Part shown: piece by piece, positions 43,812 through 55,358 of the stretch
How positions within the stretch are numbered: position 1 is the first letter of the stretch
Layout of the letters: every line of letters begins with the position of its first letter
From: Vreelandella azerica
GTDB lineage: Bacteria; Pseudomonadota; Gammaproteobacteria; Pseudomonadales; Halomonadaceae
Direction: 5' to 3'
Length of the DNA stretch: 64,000 bases
Assembly (NCBI RefSeq): GCF_013112225.1
Contig: NZ_JABFHI010000002.1
Location: 62,001-126,000 of the forward strand
Program-made: the position numbers and the translations under genes
Notes under the pieces: model-generated
Databases searched by the model: none
Told to the model about the DNA's origin: nothing
Seen by the model: only the letters and a program-made list of their open reading frames with translations

Positions 43812-46755
43812 TTATTTTTTCGGGTCGGTGGTAATCACTACGCGGACGGCATCCAGGCGTAGGCGGGTGGCTTCGATGGCATCGCTGAGCGCTTTTCTTT
43901 CCTGGCGGATGGCGTCAATTTCAGTCTCGCGTACCGTCGGGTTGTGTTCAGCCAGCGCGGTCAGGCGAGCCAGTTCACTGTCGAGCTGGCTGCGCATGCG
44001 GGTTTCGGCGGCTTCAACGATACTTGGCAGTTCCCGGTCAGCTTCCCCTTCTCCCTGTAAAAGCAGTTCACGCAGTTGGTCATGGCGACTTTTGATCAGC
44101 TCGCGGGCCATGGATTTATTGACCTTCTGAACGTTTTTGCTCAGCCCGGTAAAGGAGATCTTGCTGGTCAGGTTAGCGCCGGATTCATCCAGCAGCACGC
44201 GAATGGCCGTCGGTGGCAGGAAGCGGTTCAGGTGCAGCCGTTTGGGGGCCGGGCAGTGGGTGCGGAAGATCAGCTCAACCAGCAAGCGACCGCTTGGTAG
44301 CGCGGGATGGGGCAGCAGTGCCAGGGCGGTATTGCCCATGGCGCCGTCGATAATCCGGCCCATCATTTCACGCAGCAGCGGATGCTCCCAGGAAAGGCGC
44401 TGCACGTCGTCGCGGGCCAGGGCAACATCGCGGCGGTAAGTGGCAGTAAAACCCTCTTCGCCTTTGACCAGCCCGGGCAGGCCATCGAGCATATGCTGGC
44501 CGGGTTCGAGCACTAGCAGATCCTTGCCAAGCTCTTGGCTGTCAACGCCGAAGATATCCAGGGCACGCTCGACATAGCGGGATAAGGCGGTGTCTTCGTC
44601 CAACTCACGCACGGCTTCGATCACGCTGTTGGCCCGAGCTGGGCGGCAGGCGTTGAGCTCCAGCAAACGGTTGCGTCCAGCATCCCGTTCGGCCAGTTGG
44701 GCGGTGAACATGGTGCGGGTTTCGGCGACGATTTCATCCAGCATCTCATCGTCCAGCAGGGCATCCGCCAGGGCATCACCAAAGGCTTCAAACAGGTCGC
44801 TGCCGATACCGGTAGGCGCGCTGAAGGCGTCCATACCTTCATTGTACCAGCGCAGCAGGCGCTCACCCGGGCTGCCTTCAAAGGTCGGTACATGGATTTC
44901 AATGGCGTGCTGCTGGCCAATGCGATCCAGTCGCCCGATGCGCTGTTCAAGTTGATCAGGGTGTTGGGGCAGGTCGAACATCACCAGATGGCGGCAGAAC
45001 TGGAAATTACGTCCTTCCGAGCCGATTTCCGAGCATACCAGCACTTGGCAGCCGTCTTCGTCGTCGGCAAAGGCGGCTGCGGCGCGGTCGCGTTCAATCA
45101 ACGTCAGGTCCTCATGGAACACAGGCGCGTGGTAGCCGCCCAGCACGCGCAGCCCTTCGGCAATGCCTTCCGCAGTTTCACGTTGGTGGGCAATCACCAA
45201 CACCTTGTCGTTGGCAAAGCCTTGTTCGCTGTCATCGCTTAGCTTTTCCAGCAGCCAGTTGACCCTTGGGTCGATATGCCACCAGTCTTCAGCATTGAGC
45301 GGGTCGCCGGAGAGCTCGCGGTACATGGCATCCGGGTAGATCAGCACATCCGGATGATCCATACCGGTTTCAATCAGCAGCTCGTCGAGGTAGTCCTCGT
45401 CGCGCTCCAGACGGCGCATGACTCGGCGATAGGCGGATGGCAGCGCCAGCGGCACCAGATGCAGACGGCGTTCGGGGAAGCCACCGACGTGGCGGCGGCG
45501 TTGCGGAACATCACCCGCCCGGTGCCGTGGCGGTCAAGCAGGGCATCGCGCAGCTGGGAGCGGGCTGCGTCCTGTTGGGCAGCGTCGGACTCCGGGTGTG
45601 TCAGCGTGGCGAGCAGCGCCTGGCTGTCGCGGTCATCGGCCACCGCATCGACGCTAGCCCTTGCGCTGGCATCGCCGGGCAGGGCATCCAGAGCATCAAT
45701 GGCGGCGGCGACTTCAATATAGTGGCGTTCTTCTTCGCGAAAGCGCGCCAGATCGTGGTAGCGCTCGGGGTCGAGCAGCCGCAGGCGGGCAAAGTGACTC
45801 TCCAGCCCCATCTGCTCTGGAGTGGCGGTCAATAGCAGCAGGCCTTCAATATCGCCCGCCAGCTGTTCCACACACTGATAGCCGGGGCCGCTGCCTTCCG
45901 CACTCCAGTCCAGGTGGTGAGCTTCATCGACAATCAGCATATCGAAGTGGCTCTGATGGGCCTGCTGCTGGCGGGCAGGGTTGGCAAACAGCCAGCTCTG
46001 GCTGGCTAGAATCAGCTGGCCGCTATCAAAGGGGTTCTCGCTGCCATTGGCCTGGCTTTGCTGTTCATCCAGCAGAGTGACCTGCAGCGCAAAGCGCCTC
46101 AGCAGTTCTACCAGCCATTGGTGGGTCAGGCTGTCGGGCACCAGGATCAGCGCTCGTTCGGCGCGACCGGCAAGCAGCAGGCGATGGAGTATCAGGCCGG
46201 CTTCTATGGTTTTACCCAGCCCGACTTCGTCGGCCAGCAGGACACGCGGCGCGTGACGGTTGGCCACTTCATCAGCGATGTAAAGCTGGTGAGGAATAAG
46301 GTCAATACGCGGGCCGGAAAACCCCAGGGCGCTGTGCTGCTCGATGCGTTGGTAGTGATGCAGGGTGCGAAAGCGCAGATCGAACCAGTCATTGCGGTCA
46401 ACCTGGCCGGTCAACAGGCGATCGCGCGCCTGGTCAAAGCGCATGGTGTCGGCCAGTTTGGCTTCGGAAAGCTCGCGCCGCTCGCCGTTGTCATCCTCCC
46501 GATATAAACGATCAGGCCGTCATGCTGCTGGCTTTCGTCTACCAGCATCTGCCAGCCTTCAGCGGCGGTGACGCGGTCGCCGCTGCCAAACTGGACCCGA
46601 GTCAGCGGGGCCTGCCGCGTATTGTAGGTGCGGGTTTCCTGGCAGGCACTGAACAGAATCGTGACGCTACGGGTGTCACAGTTAAGCACGGTGCCAAGGC
46701 CAAGTTCAGCCTCGCCGTCGCTAATCCAGCGCTGGCCTGGAGAAAAATCGCTCAT
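43812..46755 (-). CDS. rapA: RNA polymerase-associated helicase RapA (two apparent frameshifts)
   Basis: 981 aa when the breaks near 46490 and 45475 are repaired. RapA N-terminal Tudor-like domains (FSPGQRWISDGEAELGLGTV), SWI2/SNF2 motor with Walker A LLADEVGLGKTIEAGLIL and DEAH (IVDEAHHLDW), motif III LLLTATPEQMG, motif VI LEQRIGRLDRIGQ, and a long RapA-specific C-terminal part. Recycles RNA polymerase after transcription. Length matches the family (~970 aa). Confidence 0.93.
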
Positions 46756-46925
46756 GTTGCCTCAACGGATGTGAATACGGGTCAAAGCCGTCGGCGGGGT
46801 AACCGACGGAGGGGTCAGGGCGGGGGATTCTAACGCAAAGGCGGTGGAGGCCCAACAATGATAATAAGCGTTGCAATGCCGCGAACGTGCTGCGGGCCTT
46901 CGATGTTGGCTGAAATGCCGCTGAA

Positions 46926-47728
46926 TCAGTTATCCAGCCATTGATCCAACTGGGCGCGGGTCAGTTCTCCAACGTGCTGCTCAATCACCCGCCCGTGACG
47001 GTCGAACATCAGGGTCGTGGGTAGCCCTGGGGTTTCAAAAGCCGTCATCAGGCGCTGTTGGGGGTCGAGTAGTGCATAGCGGAAGCTGAGCGACTGCTCA
47101 TCAAGGTAGCGCACGACCGGCAACAGATCTTCCCCTGATTGACGATGACTACGTGGACATCATCTCGGGTGGCGACCTCCGCCAGTAACGGCATTTCCCG
47201 CAGGCAAGGCGGGCACCAGGTGGCCCACAGGTTGAAAATCACCTTATGCTCGCCGTCGGCCAGTGAGGGCAGGTGAATATCGTTGCCCTCAATATCCTGC
47301 AGGGTAAGATCAGGAATAGGATTGGAGGCAAAACTGCCGCCGAGCGGAGAGAAAAGCACCAGCAGCGCCCACAGGGCAGAGGTTACCATCACCAGCACCA
47401 TAGTATAGATCATGGCGTGCAAGCGATGACGCAGCGCCCAGCCTGTCCAGATGAGGCCGCCCAGCATGCCCCATAAACCGTCATAGCCTGGTTTCCAGAG
47501 CATCAGGGCGTCCAGCGGCGTATCCGCATAGCTGTCCAGGTTGAACATCACATGCCCCATACGGGCGCTGATTAGCCATACCAGAATCAGACCGGTAAAC
47601 CAGCGCTGTTGCACATTGCTGGGCAATTTGAACAGAATGCGTACCGCTATCAGCAGGACAAGCGCGCAGGCAAAGGCGTAAAGGCGTGGTAAAGAAAGTA
47701 AAAAAGGCCCCAGGGCAATGGCGTTCAT
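46926..47728 (-). CDS. Membrane protein with C-terminal TlpA-type thioredoxin domain (one apparent frameshift)
   Basis: 267 aa after one base is restored near 47130. The first ~150 residues hold about five membrane helices and resemble the Lgt-like N-terminus seen in some TlpA proteins (GPFLLSLPRLYAFACALVLL). The periplasmic domain has the redox site ATWCPPCLREMPLL and the cis-Pro loop GLPTTLMFDRHGRV. ATG 47728 preferred to a TTG at 47740. Thiol-disulfide exchange in the periplasm. Confidence 0.85.
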
Positions 47729-47812
47729 AATTTTTTCCAAATAATCGTTACACTATGGGTGACCGAAAGCAGCGAAACCCTACCATGCCATTTCTTTAGA
47801 TGCGGAGAAAAT

Positions 47813-48043
47813 ATGGCCCAGAAACCCTTCGATACCTTGAGAGCACTGGCAATTGCGTCCCAGGCAATTGGTTTGATGCTGATTATCACCTTTGAAACCG
47901 CGCTTGGCGATAATGCGCGTCTGTGGCAAGGGATCACGCTGGCCCTGATGATTGCTGCCGCCTTGTGGATCGCTCTGTTACGTCTTTATCGGCGCAATAA
48001 ACGGCGTAAACGTCAGTTGGCACGTCAACAGGAGGACGAGTGA
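47813..48043 (+). CDS. Small two-helix membrane protein coupled to the SLC13 transporter
   Basis: 76 aa, ATG 47813 after GGAGA. Two likely membrane helices (ALAIASQAIGLMLIITFE; GITLALMIAAALWIALLR) and a very basic tail (RRNKRRKRQLARQQ). Its stop overlaps the GTG of the transporter (GTGA), so translation is coupled; it may be an accessory subunit. No family recognised. Confidence 0.6.
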   Translation: MAQKPFDTLRALAIASQAIGLMLIITFETALGDNARLWQGITLALMIAAALWIALLRLYRRNKRRKRQLARQQEDE

Positions 48044-49503
48044 ACAGGGTTGAGCGCGCAAAAATCACTATCGGCTTGCTGCTTGGGCCGCTTATGGCAC
48101 TGCTGCTGTTGAGCGTCGGGGCGCCAGGCGACATTCCGCCGCCGGCCTGGAGCGTCGTGGCGCTTACCGTGTGGATGGCGGTATGGTGGATTCTGGAGCC
48201 CGTGCCCATGGCGGTGACGGCGCTGTTGCCGGTGGCTTTGCTACCGCTGTTGGGCGTCGGGGATATCAGGGCGGCGGCAGAGCCGTATGCCAATCCGCTG
48301 ATCTTCCTGTTTCTCGGCGGCTTTATGCTCGCCGAAGCCATTCAGCGCTGGAATCTGCATCGGCGTATTGCTCTGGGCGTGCTGTCATTGGCGGGCAAGC
48401 GGCCGGATACGCTGGTGGCCGGTTTCATGGCGGCCACAGCCTTTCTCAGCATGTGGGTGAGTAATACGGCGACTGCCGCCTTGATGGTGCCGATAGGGAT
48501 TTCCGTGCTGTCGCTGCTGGAACGTAATGACGAACTGGATATGCCACAGCAGCGGGCGGTTGGGCTGTGCCTGATGTTGGGCATTGCTCTGGCCGCCAAT
48601 ATTGGTGGTATGGGCACCTTGATCGGTACGCCGCCCAATGCGCTGCTGGCCGGTTTTATTGGTGATAACTATGGTATCAACATCGGCTTTGCCCAGTGGA
48701 TGCTGGTGGCCATTCCCCCGGCACTACTGATGCTGACGGCTGCCTGGTGGCTGCTGACCTATCGGCTTTACCCGGTGCCTCATTCACGGCTCAATGGCAT
48801 CAGCGCCATGCTCACCCAGCAGGCGCAAGACCTGGGGCGCATGAGCGGCCCGGAAATGCGCGTGGCACTGGTGTTTGCGTTGGTCGCCCTGGCCTGGATT
48901 ACTCGGCCCTTGCTGGAACAGTGGAGCGGGCTGACGCTGAGTGATGGCGGCATTGCAGTGATCGGTGCTCTCTTGCTGTTTGTAGTGCCCGCACGCTGGG
49001 GTCAGCGCCAGTTCCTGCTCGACTGGGACAGCGCCAAGAATCTGCCCTGGGGCGTCCTGCTGCTAGTAGGCGGCGGCTTGAGCCTGGGGACGGCGATTGA
49101 AAGCTCCGGGCTTGCTGGTATCGTCGCCAATGGGTTGGCGGTATTTGGCAGCTGGCCGACCTGGGCGATGATCCTGATGGTGGTGGTGATCGTTATGTCG
49201 ATGAGCCACGTGACCAGCAATAGCGCAACCGCTGCGGCCATTCTGCCGTTGACGGCGGCGCTGACAGTCAGCCTGGATGCCAGCCCGCTATTGTTGGCGG
49301 TGCCGGTGGCGATGGCCGCGTCTTGCGCCTTTATGCTGCCGGTGGCCACCCCGCCAAATGCGGTGGTGTTTGCCAGCGGCAAAGTGCGCGTGCTGGATAT
49401 GTTGCGCGCCGGCGCGGTGATGAGCGTGATTGCCGTGGTGACTATTTGCCTGGCCATGTTTGCGTTAGCCATGCCGATCCTGGGCTTTGGCTGGGCTGCC
49501 TAG
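48040..49503 (+). CDS. SLC13/DASS family anion:Na+ symporter
   Basis: 487 aa, intact, GTG start. Two SNT-type substrate/sodium motifs, SNTATAALMVPIG and SNSATAAAILPLT, each in a re-entrant loop, and about 11 helices. GTLIGTPPNALLAGF and MLPVATPPNAVVFAS are family signatures. Probably imports dicarboxylates with sodium; sulfate or other anions are possible. Confidence 0.88.
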   Translation: MNRVERAKITIGLLLGPLMALLLLSVGAPGDIPPPAWSVVALTVWMAVWWILEPVPMAVTALLPVALLPLLGVGDIRAAAEPYANPLIFLFLGGFMLAEAIQRWNLHRRIALGVLSLAGKRPDTLVAGFMAATAFLSMWVSNTATAALMVPIGISVLSLLERNDELDMPQQRAVGLCLMLGIALAANIGGMGTLIGTPPNALLAGFIGDNYGINIGFAQWMLVAIPPALLMLTAAWWLLTYRLYPVPHSRLNGISAMLTQQAQDLGRMSGPEMRVALVFALVALAWITRPLLEQWSGLTLSDGGIAVIGALLLFVVPARWGQRQFLLDWDSAKNLPWGVLLLVGGGLSLGTAIESSGLAGIVANGLAVFGSWPTWAMILMVVVIVMSMSHVTSNSATAAAILPLTAALTVSLDASPLLLAVPVAMAASCAFMLPVATPPNAVVFASGKVRVLDMLRAGAVMSVIAVVTICLAMFALAMPILGFGWAA

Positions 49504-49691
49504 CGATTGGAGAGAGCCACTGGAGAAGCGCCTGCGTTTGAGGTATTCAGGCTAACGTTAAAAAAGGCAGTTGTGTTTTGTTGGATTTAGTTTCAAATTT
49601 AGAGAGTAACTTATTGAACCATCAACCATGATTTATGCTGGGTAGGTGGGCTTGCTACTTGAGCTGACTGCTCAAGCTTAACCCTACTTGA

Positions 49692-49747
49692 GCTTAACAA
49701 ACTGGGCTTAACAAACTGGGCTTAACAAACTGGGCTTAACAAACAGG
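49692..49747 (+). repeat. Four 14-bp tandem repeats directly before livK
   Basis: Units GCTTAACAAACTGG at 49692, 49706 and 49720, and a last unit ending AAACAGG at 49734-49747 that supplies the AGGAG ribosome site. Preceded by an inverted repeat GCTCAAG…CTTGAGC (49671-49693). Sits in the livK leader. Confidence 0.85.
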
Positions 49748-49760
49748 AGCGCCAAACAAG

Positions 49761-50969
49761 ATGATCAACAAACGCTTACTTGCAAGTGCTGTCGCCGCCT
49801 CCGCGCTGGCGCTGACAGGCGTAGCCAATGCAGAAGTCAAGGTCGGCTTTCTGGGCGGTTTCACTGGCGGAATCGAGAGCCTGACGCCGCCGATTCTCGA
49901 TGGTGCCCGCCTGGCCGTTGAACAGGTGAATGCCCAGGGCGGCCTGCTAGGTGGCCAGGAGTTGGTAATGCCGACAGGTGACACCACCTGTTCGGATGCC
50001 TCAGCGGCCTCCAACGCGGCAGACCGTATGGTCAATACCGAGCAAGTGACCGCCATTGTAGGTGCCCTGTGTACCGGTGCTACCATCGCTGCAGCCAATA
50101 ACGCCGCCGTGCCCGGTGGTGTGCTGATGGTCTCGCCAGCCTCGACAGCCCCGGCAGTCACCGCGATTGACGACAATGACCTGGTGTTCCGTACCGTGCC
50201 CTCAGATGCTTTCCAGGGTGAAATGCTGGCCAAGCTGCTGCTGGATAAAGGCATTGACTATGTGGCAGTCACCTATGTCAACAATGACTACGGCAGCGGT
50301 CTTTCCGAGGCCTTTACCACGGCGTTTGAAGGCGGCGGTGGCACCATTGCTGAAAGCCTGGGGCATGAGGATAACCGCGCCGATTACCGTTCTGAGCTAG
50401 GCTCACTATCGGTCAGCGGTGCTGAGACCCTGGTCGTGCTTGCCTATGCGGATACTTCCGGGCAGACAGTGCTGCGCCAGGCCTATGAAGGCGGCATGTT
50501 TACCCAGTATGTTGGCGCTGACGGCATGGTCGGCGACAGCCTGATTGAAGCGATTGGTGCGGACGTGCTGGATGGCATGATTGCCACTCGCCCCGGTAGC
50601 CCGGATTTGCCAGGCACCGAGATTTTCAACAGCGCCGCTGAAGAGGCTGGCTATGATCCAAGCTCCGTCTTTGCCGCCCAAGCCTATGACGCTGCCTTCC
50701 TTGTCGCATTGGCCATTGAGCAAAACGGCAGCGCTGAACGTGAAGGGCTTTCGGATGCCCTGCGCAGCGTTTCCAGCGCGCCAGGCGAGGTGATTCTACC
50801 CGGTGAATGGGAAAAGGCTGTTGAACTGATTGCCGCTGGCACCGAGATCAACTATGAAGGGGCGTCAGGTACTCACGAGTTTGATGAAAACGGTGACGTG
50901 CCGGGTGTAGTCGTTGAGATGGTGGTGGAAGATGGCATCTTCACCAACAAGGGGTTCGTAGACCTCTAA
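49761..50969 (+). CDS. livK: LivK-type periplasmic substrate-binding protein
   Basis: 402 aa with Sec signal peptide (LLASAVAASALALTGVANA|EV). Type I periplasmic-binding fold: KVGFLGGFTGGIESLTPPIL, GDTTCSDASAASNAADRMV, TYVNNDYGSGLSEAFTTAFE. Binds branched-chain or other amino acids (or amides) for the livGFHM transporter encoded 2 kb away on the other strand. Intact. Confidence 0.87.
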   Translation: MINKRLLASAVAASALALTGVANAEVKVGFLGGFTGGIESLTPPILDGARLAVEQVNAQGGLLGGQELVMPTGDTTCSDASAASNAADRMVNTEQVTAIVGALCTGATIAAANNAAVPGGVLMVSPASTAPAVTAIDDNDLVFRTVPSDAFQGEMLAKLLLDKGIDYVAVTYVNNDYGSGLSEAFTTAFEGGGGTIAESLGHEDNRADYRSELGSLSVSGAETLVVLAYADTSGQTVLRQAYEGGMFTQYVGADGMVGDSLIEAIGADVLDGMIATRPGSPDLPGTEIFNSAAEEAGYDPSSVFAAQAYDAAFLVALAIEQNGSAEREGLSDALRSVSSAPGEVILPGEWEKAVELIAAGTEINYEGASGTHEFDENGDVPGVVVEMVVEDGIFTNKGFVDL

Positions 50970-51000
50970 TATCCACTTTGTGTGGGCGATCTGCCCATAT

Positions 51001-51038
51001 AAATACCCCCTGACGCAGGTGCGTCAGGGGGTATTTTT
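51001..51038. terminator. Bidirectional intrinsic terminator after livK
   Basis: AAATACCCCCTGACGCA-GG-TGCGTCAGGGGGTATTT followed by TT; near-perfect 17-bp stem between livK and the convergent chemoreceptor gene. Confidence 0.85.
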
Positions 51039-51085
51039 CTGCTGGTCTCAGCAACCGGTCTAGGTCGCTGGTCTAGGCGGGAGGG

Positions 51086-52387
51086 TTAAGCGTCCATTTG
51101 ACGATGCAGCATGTCGGCGACTTTCTGCATTTCAGTGGCGGCTGTTTTCAGTTCTTCTGACAGGCGGGCGTTGTTATGCGCGCTCTGATTCATTTCATGG
51201 GTGGCATCATTGATCTGATCGACCCCCTGAGACTGCTCGTGGCTGGCGGTTGCAATATCCTTGACCAGAGTGGCCGTGCGGCCAATCGATGGTGACAAAC
51301 GCTTGAGCAGTTCACCGGCCTGCTCGGCGGTCGACACTGAAGATGTCGACATCTCGCCAATTTCATGCGCTGCCTTCTGGCTGCTTTCGGCCAGTTTGCG
51401 CACTTCACTGGCCACGACTGCAAAGCCTCTGCCCTGTTCACCAGCTCGCGCGGCTTCAACGGATGCGTTCAGGGCCAGCAGGTTGGTCTGAAAGGCGATG
51501 TCGTCAATAATCTTGACCTTGTCAGCAATCGCCCGCATGGCCTCCAGGGTTTTATTCACTGTGGCTTCGCTGGTCTGTGCTTCCTGGGCAGCCTGTTCCG
51601 CTATCTTTTCGGTTTCCCTGGCGTTGTCGGCACTTTGCGCGACCGAGGCGCTGATCTGGTTAAGTGAAGCGGTGGTTTCCTCGATATTGGCGGCCTGCTG
51701 GTTAGTCGCTGAAGTCAGTCGCTCAGAGACATCAGCAATCTTGCCGTTGAGGTCGACAATATCGTTGACTGCGCCTTCCACCTCGCCAAGCAGCGCTGAA
51801 CGCTGGTGGGTCAGTTCTTCGCCGAGTTCTTCGCTGGTGCGCAGCGCATCGTTTGAGCGGATGAACTCACCGGCCATAAAATTAGCCAGAATCACCAGCA
51901 CCAGGGTTTCAAACACCACATAGGCGCCGTGAACAACGACCATGGAAAAACTCGCTTCCGGGAACAACCAGACGCCATAGCCCTGTGCCTGGAGAATATT
52001 GAAGGCCAGGTGGTGGACTAGAATCACTGTTGCCGCCAGCACAATCACCCGCCAGTCGCGGTAGTAAAGCAGGATGGCCAGAAATACAAAGATGCCAAAG
52101 TGCATTTCAATCAGGCCGTGCCCCTGATGAATATGCAGCCCTGCCATCACCATAAAGGCGGCCCCCATAAACAGTCGAGTCAGCAGCTGTTCGCCCTGGG
52201 TAAGCGCCAGAAAGGCGCCCAGGGCGACGGTGGGTACCACCACCAGCAGAGCAACCAGCCAGGTGGAATACCAGATGGAAAGTGCCAGCCCCATAATGCC
52301 TTGGGCGATCAGCACAATCAGCATAAAACGGTTGGCGCCGCGCCAATAATCTGCGAACAGCGAAGGAGTGAGTTGGTACCACTGCAT
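51086..52387 (-). CDS. Methyl-accepting chemotaxis protein with polytopic membrane domain
   Basis: 433 aa. Residues ~20-180 form about six membrane helices with no periplasmic sensor ([20 protein letters not shown]), an unusual input module. The cytosolic signalling part has the tip [20 protein letters not shown] and [20 protein letters not shown]. Sits between livK and livGFHM. Ligand unknown; membrane energy or a small hydrophobic signal are possibilities. Confidence 0.88.
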   Translation of the reverse strand: MQWYQLTPSLFADYWRGANRFMLIVLIAQGIMGLALSIWYSTWLVALLVVVPTVALGAFLALTQGEQLLTRLFMGAAFMVMAGLHIHQGHGLIEMHFGIFVFLAILLYYRDWRVIVLAATVILVHHLAFNILQAQGYGVWLFPEASFSMVVVHGAYVVFETLVLVILANFMAGEFIRSNDALRTSEELGEELTHQRSALLGEVEGAVNDIVDLNGKIADVSERLTSATNQQAANIEETTASLNQISASVAQSADNARETEKIAEQAAQEAQTSEATVNKTLEAMRAIADKVKIIDDIAFQTNLLALNASVEAARAGEQGRGFAVVASEVRKLAESSQKAAHEIGEMSTSSVSTAEQAGELLKRLSPSIGRTATLVKDIATASHEQSQGVDQINDATHEMNQSAHNNARLSEELKTAATEMQKVADMLHRQMDA

Positions 52388-52461
52388 AAATAAGAGGATT
52401 CCCGTGCAAGGCGTTCAGGTGTTTGTAGGCCAAGGGCAATAACAGCCTATAGCTGCAAGGT

Positions 52462-52941
52462 TCAGCCAGGGGTTGCGTGGCCTGTGTTGAGCAGTTCATC
52501 CAGCATCAGCTCTACGGGAGTGCCGTCGTCATCGGCGCAGAAAGCACCTTCGCTGTAGGGTCCGAAATAGACGAGTTGCCCTAGAGCATCAAATACTGCG
52601 GATGCAGGGCTGCTGGTGTTGTCTATATCGGCAGCGACAATGACTTCTTTAGCCTGAGGGAAGCGCTGTAATGCAGATTCTTGATGGCGTGAATGAGTCA
52701 CGGCGACACTGAAGGTAACCCCCAAAGGCCGATAGTCTTCCATGATGCTCAAGGTATGCGCCCGATTGAAACGGTTGCATGCGCAGTCGGGATTCCAGAA
52801 ATGCACAACATGGGCACGGCCATGTGGGGCACCGGGAGAAAATGCCGCTAATGCATTGGCATCAAAGCTGGCCAGACGCTCATCATCAGCGCTAAAACGA
52901 CCGATATCGCGATACATGAAATGCCAGAATACAAATACCAT
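52462..52941 (-). CDS. DUF6436-like thioredoxin-fold protein, start uncertain
   Basis: 159 aa from ATG 52941. The frame is open for another ~23 codons upstream (AINIHRKNAIALGLVTLWAI) and would complete a membrane helix, but no ATG, GTG or TTG is available before the livM stop. An indel or unusual start is likely. The body has a thioredoxin-like site HFWNPDCACNRFNR (DCAC). Probably the last gene of the liv operon, membrane-anchored. Confidence 0.6.
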   Translation of the reverse strand: MVFVFWHFMYRDIGRFSADDERLASFDANALAAFSPGAPHGRAHVVHFWNPDCACNRFNRAHTLSIMEDYRPLGVTFSVAVTHSRHQESALQRFPQAKEVIVAADIDNTSSPASAVFDALGQLVYFGPYSEGAFCADDDGTPVELMLDELLNTGHATPG

Positions 52942-53009
52942 GGCAATCGCCCAAAGAGTGACTAGGCCAAGGGCGATTGCGTTTTTGCGGTGGATGTTGA
53001 TGGCAGTCT

Positions 53010-54340
53010 CTAACCGTGGTGAGTGATTTTTTCCGGCAGCAGGCCTTTAGGGGCAAAGCGCAGTACCAGTGTAATCAGTAGGCCAATGACCAGTACCCGG
53101 GCCTGCAAGGCACGGCTATCCATGTTGCTGGGTGCTTCCCAACCGAAGGCCCCCTCACCAAGGCTGACAAAGATTTCCATCAGGAACAATGCCAGCGGCT
53201 CAGACATCAGCCAGATGATATAGACGGCAACAGCGCCGAAAATCGTCCCCAGGTTGTTGCCTGGCCCGCCAAGAATCACCATCACCAGTACCAGAAAGGT
53301 ATGGTTCAGCGGCAGGTAGCCGTTAGGGTCGAACAGGCTGTTGAAGGTGCCGAGGATGCCACCGCCAAGTCCCATCAATATGCAGCCAAGTACAAAGATT
53401 TCCAGGCGCCGACGGTTGATATCCTTGCCCATGGCCGCCGAGGAAATCTCGTTATCGCGGATGGCACGTACCATCCGCCCCCAGGGGGCGTGATAGGCGC
53501 GATGCAGCAGGAAGAAGATAATCGCAATGATTACTGCTGTCATCGATAGATACACCGCTCGGGCCAGGGTAAAGCCAATCTCGGCCGGTCCGGGGTTGGC
53601 CAGGGCAGTGGCGAAACGGTGGCAGTGCCGCGGGTCAGCCACTCGGAGTTTTTCAGAAATGCCTTGATGATTTCTGCGATACCGAGGGTGGCAATCGCCA
53701 GATAATCGCTGCGCAGCCCAAGGCATACATGGCCGATAAAATAACCCACACCGCCTGCCAGGGCGCCGCCGAAAATCCAACCTGCCCAGGCAGGCAGGCC
53801 GAAACCACCGATAAAGCCAGCGGTATCTTCTATCTGCTCGGTGACCTCACGCAGCTGGCTGATCACGACCAGATACAGCACCACCGCCAGCAGAACTGTG
53901 AGCAGTGTGCGCAGCTTTTTGGGCACACCGAGTCGGTCAAGCCGGGAAACGCCCAAGACCACGACAACGGCGGCGGCGCCGTAAAGCAGCACACGGCCAA
54001 GCTCGCCAGGTAGTGCCGTGCCCCAGAAGTCCTCGTTAACCGGCACGCTGAACAGCATGGCAGAAAAGCCGCCCAGGGCGACAAAGCCCATCACACCAGC
54101 ATTGAACTGTCCGGCGTAGCCCCACTGTATGGTCAGGCCAAGGGCCAGAATGGCATAACAGGCAGCTTCCACCAGCATACGCGTGCTGTAGGCCGCGCCC
54201 ATTATGGCGTAAACGCCCAGAACGGAAGCCAGAAGAGCACAGAAGAGCACGACCTCACGCACTGGGAAGCTACGTGCGGGTGTTGCTTCACGAGGGGTGT
54301 TGGCAGTATCCCGAGAGGGTTGCTTACTAGAGGTTGTCAT
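53010..54340 (-). CDS. livM: Branched-chain amino-acid ABC permease LivM (one apparent frameshift)
   Basis: 443 aa after repairing one base near 53600 (TRGTATV joins ANALANPGPAEIG). LivM motifs: YAGQFNAGVMGFVALGGF, GLRSDYLAIATLGIAEIIKA, GRMVRAIRDNEISSAAMGKD and VILGGPGNNLGTIFGA. Start ATG 54340 overlaps the livH stop. Confidence 0.9.
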
Positions 54341-55342
54341 CAGATCACCTTACCCTTGAAGAGTCCGGTCGGGCGCCACACCAGGATGGCAACGAGGATG
54401 AAGAATGGCACGACTATCTTGTATTCACTGCTCACAAACGCCAAATTGCTGGGCAGTTCTAACCAGGCGGGCAGGCTGTCCTGAAAGGGGCGTAGTAGAA
54501 TGTTCCAGTTGAATACCGCCAGGGTTTCGGCAAAGCCGACTACAAACCCCGGCAATCGCGCCGTAAGGATGACCCACGCCGCCGACAATGGCGGCGGCAA
54601 AAATCGGTAGCAAAATAAAGAAGCTCAGATCCGGCTTGAAGGTGACATCCAAGGCCAGCAAGGTTCCCGCAATCGCCGCCAGGCCACCGGCAATCACCCA
54701 GGTCACAGCGACAATCATCTGCGTGTTGATGCCGGATGCCTGGGCTAGTTCGGGGTTATCCGACATGGCGCGCATGGCCTTGCCTAGCCGCGAGCGGCTG
54801 AGGAACAGATGCAGGGCGACAACGGCTATCAGCGTCAGGATAAACAGGTAGATCTGGGGTTCGGTGATCACAATCGGCGCTCTGACGCCTTCAAAGGGCA
54901 CCGCCAGACGGAAGATTTCCTTGCGATCGTCCACGTAAAGACTTTGTCCGCCGGTACCCGCGAACAGGCGAATCAGGCCCTGCAGCATCAGGGTGACGCC
55001 CAGTGAGCCAATCACCAGCACAATCGGTTTGACCCCGTGAGCGCGTAGCGGCTTGTAGAAGACCTTATCAATGCCGACTGCCAGGGCGGCGGTTATCACC
55101 ATGGCCAGGGGCAGCATGACCAAAGCCGTAGGTATGCCGAAACTGGCGCCCGCTGCTGGAAAAGCCGCGGTGAGCAGTAGCACCATAAAGGCGCCAAAGG
55201 TCATCATGTCGGCATGGGCAAAGTGGGCAAAGCGCATGATGCTGAAAATCAGCGTGACTCCAATGGCGCCAATCGCATAGATGGAGCCGGTCACACTGCC
55301 GGAAATAATCACGTTGTTGATAAAGAAGACCAGTTCGTTCAC
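54340..55342 (-). CDS. livH: Branched-chain amino-acid ABC permease LivH (one apparent frameshift)
   Basis: 333 aa, GTG 55342 after AGGAGAGA. Break at the GGGG near 54552: three G's would give IAGFVVGFAETL, so here one base is extra. Motifs IYAIGAIGVTLIFSIMRFAH, RAMSDNPELAQASGI and FAAAIVGGVGHPYGAI. Confidence 0.9.
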
Positions 55343-55358
55343 GCGTATCTCTCCTGGG

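Noticed and set aside
49692..49747. CRISPR array or replication iterons
   Set aside because: Units are contiguous without spacers, and there is no rep gene or dnaA box cluster; it is a simple tandem repeat.
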